This document shows positions 60,278 to 64,000 of a DNA stretch of 64,000 bases, in pieces; position 1 is the first letter of the stretch, and each line of letters begins with the position of its first letter. A program made the translations under genes and the position numbers. The stretch lies in the NCBI GenBank assembly GCA_045655325.1, contig JAZOOY010000056.1, positions 1 to 64,000 of the forward strand, in the 5' to 3' direction. Under the pieces are notes generated by a model. It did no database searches. It saw only the letters and a list, made by a program, of their open reading frames with translations, and was not told where the DNA came from. The DNA comes from UBA1738 sp045655325. GTDB lineage: Bacteria > Bacillota > Clostridia > UBA1381.

Positions 60278-61868
60278 ATCCAATCCCCCTAAACGCATCC
60301 CCAAGCATCTTTTGAGATTGCTTTTCCTGTGCAAGAACTTCTTGCATTTCTTTTTGAATACGGTTCATTTCTGCATTGAAGTCGATGTCTAAATCATGAT
60401 CAATAAACTCAATGTATTTACTTGGAACAAGACTCCAATTTTGCTCTTCAAGTTCTTTTATGCCGACACTACGGTAAAGTTCGGGAACTTCATAATTTGT
60501 TCCGTCTGTACCTTCACTTTGCCATATATGGTAAATGTCTGCAGCTTTCTGAATTTGTTCATCAATCAGGCGTACTTTCTTCTTGTTTTCATTTTTCACC
60601 GGGTTTTCAGTCCATGTACGCAAATCCATAAAAAGAATTTCATTCTCTCTGTTACGCAAATTTCTATTGTGATACATTCCGCCCTTTTTATTCTGGTTTA
60701 ATATCCAAAGGGTAACACTAATGTCAGTTGTAATGAAAAGTTCACGCGGAAGTATAATAATTGCTTCAACCTTATCATTTTGAATAAGCTTTTTACGGAT
60801 ATCTACTGTATCACTATCACCCAAAGCACCGTTTGCAAGCAGGAAGCCTGCAACACCTTCAAGGGGTTTCAGGTGAGAGAGCATGTGCAGAATCCATGCA
60901 TAGTTGGCATTGCTTTCAGGTGGTGTAACATAATCAGCCCAACGTGCATCATTCTTTAAATTCTCGTCATACCATCCCTTAAGATTGAAGGGTGGGTTCG
61001 CCATTATATAGTTAAAATATAACCCTTTATGCAAGTCATGGGTAAAGGAAGAGTCACTCATTTCGCCAAGATGGTGGCTGATACCACGTAGTGCAAGGTT
61101 CATTTTTGCAAGTCTGTATGTTGCAGCTTCTTTTTCCTGACCGTAAACATCGATACGGCTGATATCTCCTTGTTTGGTCTTTACAATATCCGCACTCTGA
61201 ATAAACATACCGCCCGAACCGCAACACGGATCATAAATTGTACCGTCAAAAGGTTCAATCATAGAAGCAATAAGTTGAACAACGTCGTGAGGTGTGTAGT
61301 ATTCGCCCTCTTCTTTAGTGGCATTTACGGCGAACTCTTTGAGAAAGTACTCGTAAACGCGACCTATAAGGTCTTTTTCTTCACCAAAAGCCTTATGGCT
61401 TATCTTATTAACTTCATCAACTATCTTTTTAATATCATTTGGAGCGAGGTTACGAGTTGTAAATGTACCCTCAACAAAGCAACCCTTTAAATCTGTACTG
61501 CTTGTTGCAATGCTATGCAGAGCAGTATCAAGGGCAACATTGAGTTCGGGTGCAGGCTTATTTATAATAGTAGACCAGCGAGCCTCAACCGGCAAATTAT
61601 ATGTACCGTCAGTAAAAGTAGCATCGTCAAAAAAGGCTGCAAAAATATCTTCGTCATCAGGATCAAGATCTTGGGCAATAAGTTCCTGACGAAGTTTCTC
61701 AACACCATCTTCAAACTTTTCGCCAATAAAGCGCAAAAAGACCAATGTCAGCATCATATCACGCTTTTCAAAGAATGATCCCGAATTACGAGCCGAACGA
61801 AGTATGTCACGGCACTTAAATAAAATGGAATCCAAATTTATTGTTTCTTCAACTTTTTTCTTAGCCAT
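60264..61868 (-). CDS. hsdM: Type I DNA methyltransferase HsdM
   Basis: 534 aa. N-terminal HsdM helical domain, then the SAM-binding motif YDPCCGSGGMFIQSADIV and the catalytic NPPF of an N6-adenine methyltransferase (IMANPPFNLKGW). It methylates host sites and is required with HsdS for HsdR cutting. It is 17 bases after the small HTH gene. Confidence 0.96.
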   Translation of the reverse strand: MAKKKVEETINLDSILFKCRDILRSARNSGSFFEKRDMMLTLVFLRFIGEKFEDGVEKLRQELIAQDLDPDDEDIFAAFFDDATFTDGTYNLPVEARWSTIINKPAPELNVALDTALHSIATSSTDLKGCFVEGTFTTRNLAPNDIKKIVDEVNKISHKAFGEEKDLIGRVYEYFLKEFAVNATKEEGEYYTPHDVVQLIASMIEPFDGTIYDPCCGSGGMFIQSADIVKTKQGDISRIDVYGQEKEAATYRLAKMNLALRGISHHLGEMSDSSFTHDLHKGLYFNYIMANPPFNLKGWYDENLKNDARWADYVTPPESNANYAWILHMLSHLKPLEGVAGFLLANGALGDSDTVDIRKKLIQNDKVEAIIILPRELFITTDISVTLWILNQNKKGGMYHNRNLRNRENEILFMDLRTWTENPVKNENKKKVRLIDEQIQKAADIYHIWQSEGTDGTNYEVPELYRSVGIKELEEQNWSLVPSKYIEFIDHDLDIDFNAEMNRIQKEMQEVLAQEKQSQKMLGDAFRGIGYGIE

Positions 61869-61885
61869 TATTGTATCCTCTCAAA

Positions 61886-62089
61886 TTATTTTTCCATAAA
61901 CTCCATAAAATCTGTAGGTTCACACGCTAGTGCTTTACATATCTTACCTACAGTTTCCGTTGTAATATGCTGATTATTACGCAGTTTTAGCATAGTATGA
62001 TTTGTAAGTTCTGCAGCTTGTTGCAGATCTTTTTTTCTCATGCCTTTATCAATCAAAATATGCCACAATTTTGTATATGTAACTGCCAT
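61886..62089 (-). CDS. Small XRE-family HTH regulator of the restriction unit
   Basis: 67 aa, one helix-turn-helix: LWHILIDKGMRKKDLQQAAELTNHTMLKLRNNQHITTETVGKICKAL. It resembles controller or phage-type Cro/CI repressors. It lies directly upstream of hsdM and downstream of a promoter whose -35 box overlaps a palindrome, so autoregulation and control of the whole unit are likely. The start may be the ATG or a GTG two codons upstream. Confidence 0.85.
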   Translation of the reverse strand: MAVTYTKLWHILIDKGMRKKDLQQAAELTNHTMLKLRNNQHITTETVGKICKALACEPTDFMEFMEK

Positions 62090-62137
62090 TCTCACATCAT
62101 CCTTTCATAAAATTAACTCTCTAACTTATTACTATAA

Positions 62138-62167
62138 ATTATATCACAATGCCTGCTGAATCGTCAA
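62138..62167 (-). promoter_or_regulatory. Promoter of the defence unit
   Basis: On the minus strand TTGACG (62167-62162) and TATAAT (62143-62138) are separated by 18 bases, 49 bp before the regulator start. Confidence 0.8.
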
Positions 62168-62185
62168 CAAAATTGTTGACGGTTC
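62158..62185. promoter_or_regulatory. Operator palindrome over the -35 box
   Basis: CGTCAACA-aaat-TGTTGACG with flanking GAA and TTC, a 12+12 imperfect inverted repeat covering the -35 box; likely site of the small HTH regulator. Its half-site resembles that of the MarR operator at 5297. Confidence 0.7.
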
Positions 62186-62206
62186 GACACTTATATTGTG
62201 ACCGCA

Positions 62207-62233
62207 AAAAATGCAGCCGATTGGCTGCATTTT
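62207..62233 (-). terminator. Terminator of the excisionase-like gene
   Basis: ATGCAGCC-gatt-GGCTGCAT; followed on the minus strand by six T. It overlaps the gene's stop and isolates it from the defence unit. Confidence 0.85.
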
Positions 62234-62423
62234 ATGTATTTCCCTTCACTATCTGCTCATCTATATAAGCATCAATAGATTTTCTGGCAATCTTCCAGTT
62301 ACGACCCACTTTAAAGCCTTTTAGTTTCCCTGAAGCCAGGAGTTTGTAAATAGCATTTCGCCCTATCTGAAGTTCCTCCATTGCCTCTTCGGGAGATAAT
62401 ATGTAGTATGGATTATCTGCCAT
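62232..62423 (-). CDS. Excisionase-family (MerR-like) HTH protein
   Basis: 63 aa with one winged-helix of the excisionase type: LSPEEAMEELQIGRNAIYKLLASGKLKGFKVGRNWKIARKSIDAYI. Start follows AAGGAAG. Such proteins direct excision of mobile elements or act as small regulators. It is next to a Rep-like gene, but no integrase lies in the window. Confidence 0.85.
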   Translation of the reverse strand: MADNPYYILSPEEAMEELQIGRNAIYKLLASGKLKGFKVGRNWKIARKSIDAYIDEQIVKGNT

Positions 62424-62462
62424 TAAAAACACTTCCTTTCATTTATGGTTAATTTAATGTTA

Positions 62463-63521
62463 TTATCTGTACTCCTTATAAAGTTCTAACGGAGTAGGAA
62501 TACATCTATCTTCAAACAACTTTGAATCCGAAGTTGTAACTGTAACATAGTTTGTTTCAATATCATCAAGCAAGTGTACAATATTTTTTACTCCAGATTT
62601 ACCATAAAAGTTTTTGTAAATTTTAAAAACCTCAGCAACGCTACGTGCTTCGTTAGAATCTGCTATGAATTCCTTCAGCAAACTCTTGGTCTTATCTTTG
62701 TACCCACTCATTTCAATTCTTTTTAAAGCTTCTTTTAATGTATAAATCATACCGTCATTACAAATTTTACTTAAATAGTACTTAAATAGTTCATTGCCTA
62801 TCTTTTTTCCATTCTGCATGAAATCAGCGATAGTTTCAATGTCATACTTCTTTTTCAAAGCACGCACTTTACCTTCCATGCAACGAATTTCAATACGGAC
62901 AATGTTCTTTGCTTTCTCAATTTCCTTTTTGGGATATACATTTGTCCCTTGCTTCTTCATTGCCTGGTACTTATTGTAAATAGACACAGCAACATACTCA
63001 CTAGTATACACAGTGAAGTCATCCTTAGTCGGTTTCTTGCGTTTAGATATTTTATCGTACTCTTCATACAGTTCAAGCTTGGATGGTATATTAGCTCTCT
63101 TTATAGTCTTGATGTACGCTTTTACTTGATCTTGATTATTGAGTTCAGCATTAATACAGAAATCAATTCTTTTCAGTTTGCATTTCTTTAGTTTTGGTAG
63201 AAGCGAACACTTTTGCTTAATGATTGTGTTCACCTTATCTTCCAACACGGGATAATTTTTTACATTAAAAAGCTCGACGAAATTATCATTCTCAATAACT
63301 CGTCGAGCAGATATACGATATATAATGCAGTAAGTATAGAATCCCTTCTTCTTTACTTGATGCATGTTGATTAAAATCCCTTGCTCAGATAAACCCCAAT
63401 ACTGCATCCCATTTTTAAGTGCTTTCCAGCTACTAGGATCTGATGTCTTAAGTTCTTTTTGTATGGTATAAAATTCATCGTTTGTGAGATTTGAGCTCAC
63501 CTCAAAAGTGTGTATAGTCAT
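62463..63521 (-). CDS. Rep-like replication initiation protein
   Basis: 352 aa. KLKRIDFCINAELN and NIVRIEIRCMEGKV, with SIYNKYQAMKKQG between, resemble the order in Rep/relaxase-like initiators of small elements and integrative elements; a Tyr in the IYNKY segment may be catalytic. No helicase domain. AGGAGG precedes the ATG. The excisionase-like gene follows and TAGCTT repeats lie upstream, consistent with a mobile-element core. It may be a remnant. Confidence 0.6.
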   Translation of the reverse strand: MTIHTFEVSSNLTNDEFYTIQKELKTSDPSSWKALKNGMQYWGLSEQGILINMHQVKKKGFYTYCIIYRISARRVIENDNFVELFNVKNYPVLEDKVNTIIKQKCSLLPKLKKCKLKRIDFCINAELNNQDQVKAYIKTIKRANIPSKLELYEEYDKISKRKKPTKDDFTVYTSEYVAVSIYNKYQAMKKQGTNVYPKKEIEKAKNIVRIEIRCMEGKVRALKKKYDIETIADFMQNGKKIGNELFKYYLSKICNDGMIYTLKEALKRIEMSGYKDKTKSLLKEFIADSNEARSVAEVFKIYKNFYGKSGVKNIVHLLDDIETNYVTVTTSDSKLFEDRCIPTPLELYKEYR

Positions 63522-63621
63522 TTCAAAATCCTCCTTTATAAATACGCATTTTTGTAAAATGTTATTTTCTTTTATAAGCAGTTATCATTGATTATAAATC
63601 CTATTTTTTATTTTCTTTACT

Positions 63622-63646
63622 TAGCTTTTCTTAGCTTATATAGCTT
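63622..63646. repeat. Phased TAGCTT repeats, candidate iterons
   Basis: TAGCTT at 63622, 63632 and 63641, spaced 10 and 9 bp, in the AT-rich gap 63522-63726 that has no gene. They lie 100 bp upstream of the Rep-like gene, as origin iterons often do. Confidence 0.4.
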
Positions 63647-63726
63647 ATATTACAGTCATTGCATAAGGTTACCAAATATCATTATTAATTAATTGTTATA
63701 CAAATTTTAAATTATAAATTTGAATT

Positions 63727-63754
63727 TTGCCAAAGTGTGAGTATATATTATAAT
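63727..63754 (+). promoter_or_regulatory. Promoter of the DUF960 gene
   Basis: TTGCCA and TATAAT separated by 16 bases, 16 bp before the GGAGG site. Confidence 0.65.
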
Positions 63755-63783
63755 CCTGATAATACATTTCGGAGGTGATTCTT

Positions 63784-64000
63784 ATATTTAACAACAAACG
63801 ATTTATAACCCGTGGCATAAGTGATAACATACCACCGCTCCTGCAAGTTTTCATGTGGGAGTGTGTTGAAAATATGCCACACCCAAAAGACTACTTGCAA
63901 GTTTTTGAACTTGCAAAGGAAAACGATAAAATCAAAATTACACACAGCCAGGAACAGCCTGAATACAAAGCGGAGTATCTGATAGAAACAGATGCTCCTT
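63784..64000 (+). CDS. DUF960 protein, 5' part, apparent ATA start
   Basis: Partial: at least 72 residues to the window edge. FNNKRFITRGISDNIPPLLQ and DYLQVFELAKEN with HSQEQPEYK are the DUF960 family pattern. Family members normally start Met-Phe, and here the corresponding codon is ATA, eight bases after a perfect GGAGG. An in-frame GTG overlaps the ribosome site itself. The start is therefore ATA, a mutated ATG, or an upstream ATT/GTG. Often found in mobile elements of Firmicutes; function unknown. Confidence 0.75.
   Translation, partial: MFNNKRFITRGISDNIPPLLQVFMWECVENMPHPKDYLQVFELAKENDKIKITHSQEQPEYKAEYLIETDAP

Noticed and set aside
63748..63945. 65-aa minus-strand frame at the right end
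   Set aside because: Antisense of the DUF960 gene, which has promoter, ribosome site and family motifs.
1..64000. tRNA, rRNA, riboswitch search by eye
   Set aside because: No convincing cloverleaf, rRNA segment or known riboswitch core was recognised; a covariance-model scan would be needed to exclude diverged ones.

Overview
The window is low-GC chromosomal DNA from a Clostridia-type Firmicute, most likely an anaerobic gut commensal. Evidence: strong GGAGG ribosome binding sites, AT-rich spacers, an Spx/ArsC-like protein, a DUF960 protein, BspA-type leucine-rich repeats without signal peptides, and hexuronate and amino-sugar catabolism. No rRNA, tRNA or CRISPR array was seen and the genus cannot be fixed. 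About 75 genes are present, most on the minus strand.

Layout. (1) 0-5.3 kb: housekeeping genes (a GMP synthase lacking its glutaminase domain, purC, an AEC transporter, a YhcH protein, a GtrA protein), a scrambled aldehyde dehydrogenase relic and a MarR regulator with twin operators. (2) 5.4-11.1 kb: hexuronate pathway uxuA - SDR oxidoreductase - KDPG aldolase - KDG kinase, with two AraC-type regulators. (3) 11.3-16.9 kb: a plus-strand amino-sugar locus (two Gfo/Idh/MocA oxidoreductases, a TIM-barrel isomerase, a divergent NagB, NagA, a DUF4434 protein). (4) 17-24.3 kb: a V/A-type ATPase operon in the chlamydial/spirochaetal order E-DUF2764-A-B-D-I-K.

(5) 24.4-30.6 kb: accessory cassettes separated by copies of one palindromic repeat. 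The first holds a PIN-domain protein and a HepT/MntA toxin-antitoxin pair. The second is a four-gene operon phd - doc - DUF5677-like - nuclease/DUF2075 helicase. A second copy of the Phd operator sits alone about 190 bp upstream of the ATPase operon. (6) 30.6-35.9 kb: small genes, including a DUF1835 protein, a PD-(D/E)XK nuclease, a flavin reductase, a RibD-like reductase and an Spx-like protein. (7) 36-44 kb: a poorly described neighbourhood with a WYL regulator, two stand-alone RNA-polymerase alpha-CTD-like proteins, three proteins that begin with an EF-hand-like D-W-N/D-x-D-G motif (one of 58 aa), a 23-aa membrane micropeptide, a SWIM protein, LRR proteins, an ADP-ribosylglycohydrolase and a VWA protein.

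(8) 44-62 kb: a continuous unit of about 18 kb. It starts at a TTGACG-18-TATAAT promoter overlapped by a palindrome and ends at a hairpin-T8 terminator. Order: small HTH regulator, HsdM, HsdS, DUF262/GmrSD-like protein, HsdR, TIR-domain protein, EVE-McrB, McrC, SF1 helicase with zinc ribbons, macro-domain protein, LRR protein. Four defence principles (type I restriction, modified-base restriction, TIR NADase, GmrSD-like) and an ADP-ribose-binding protein are therefore probably co-expressed. (9) 62.2-64 kb: an excisionase-like protein, a Rep-like protein with phased TAGCTT repeats upstream, and the start of a DUF960 gene whose apparent start codon is ATA.

A theme of regions 5-8 is C-terminal gene tails left behind next to intact accessory genes, which suggests repeated cassette replacement. 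All functions are inferred from sequence read by eye; no searches were run.
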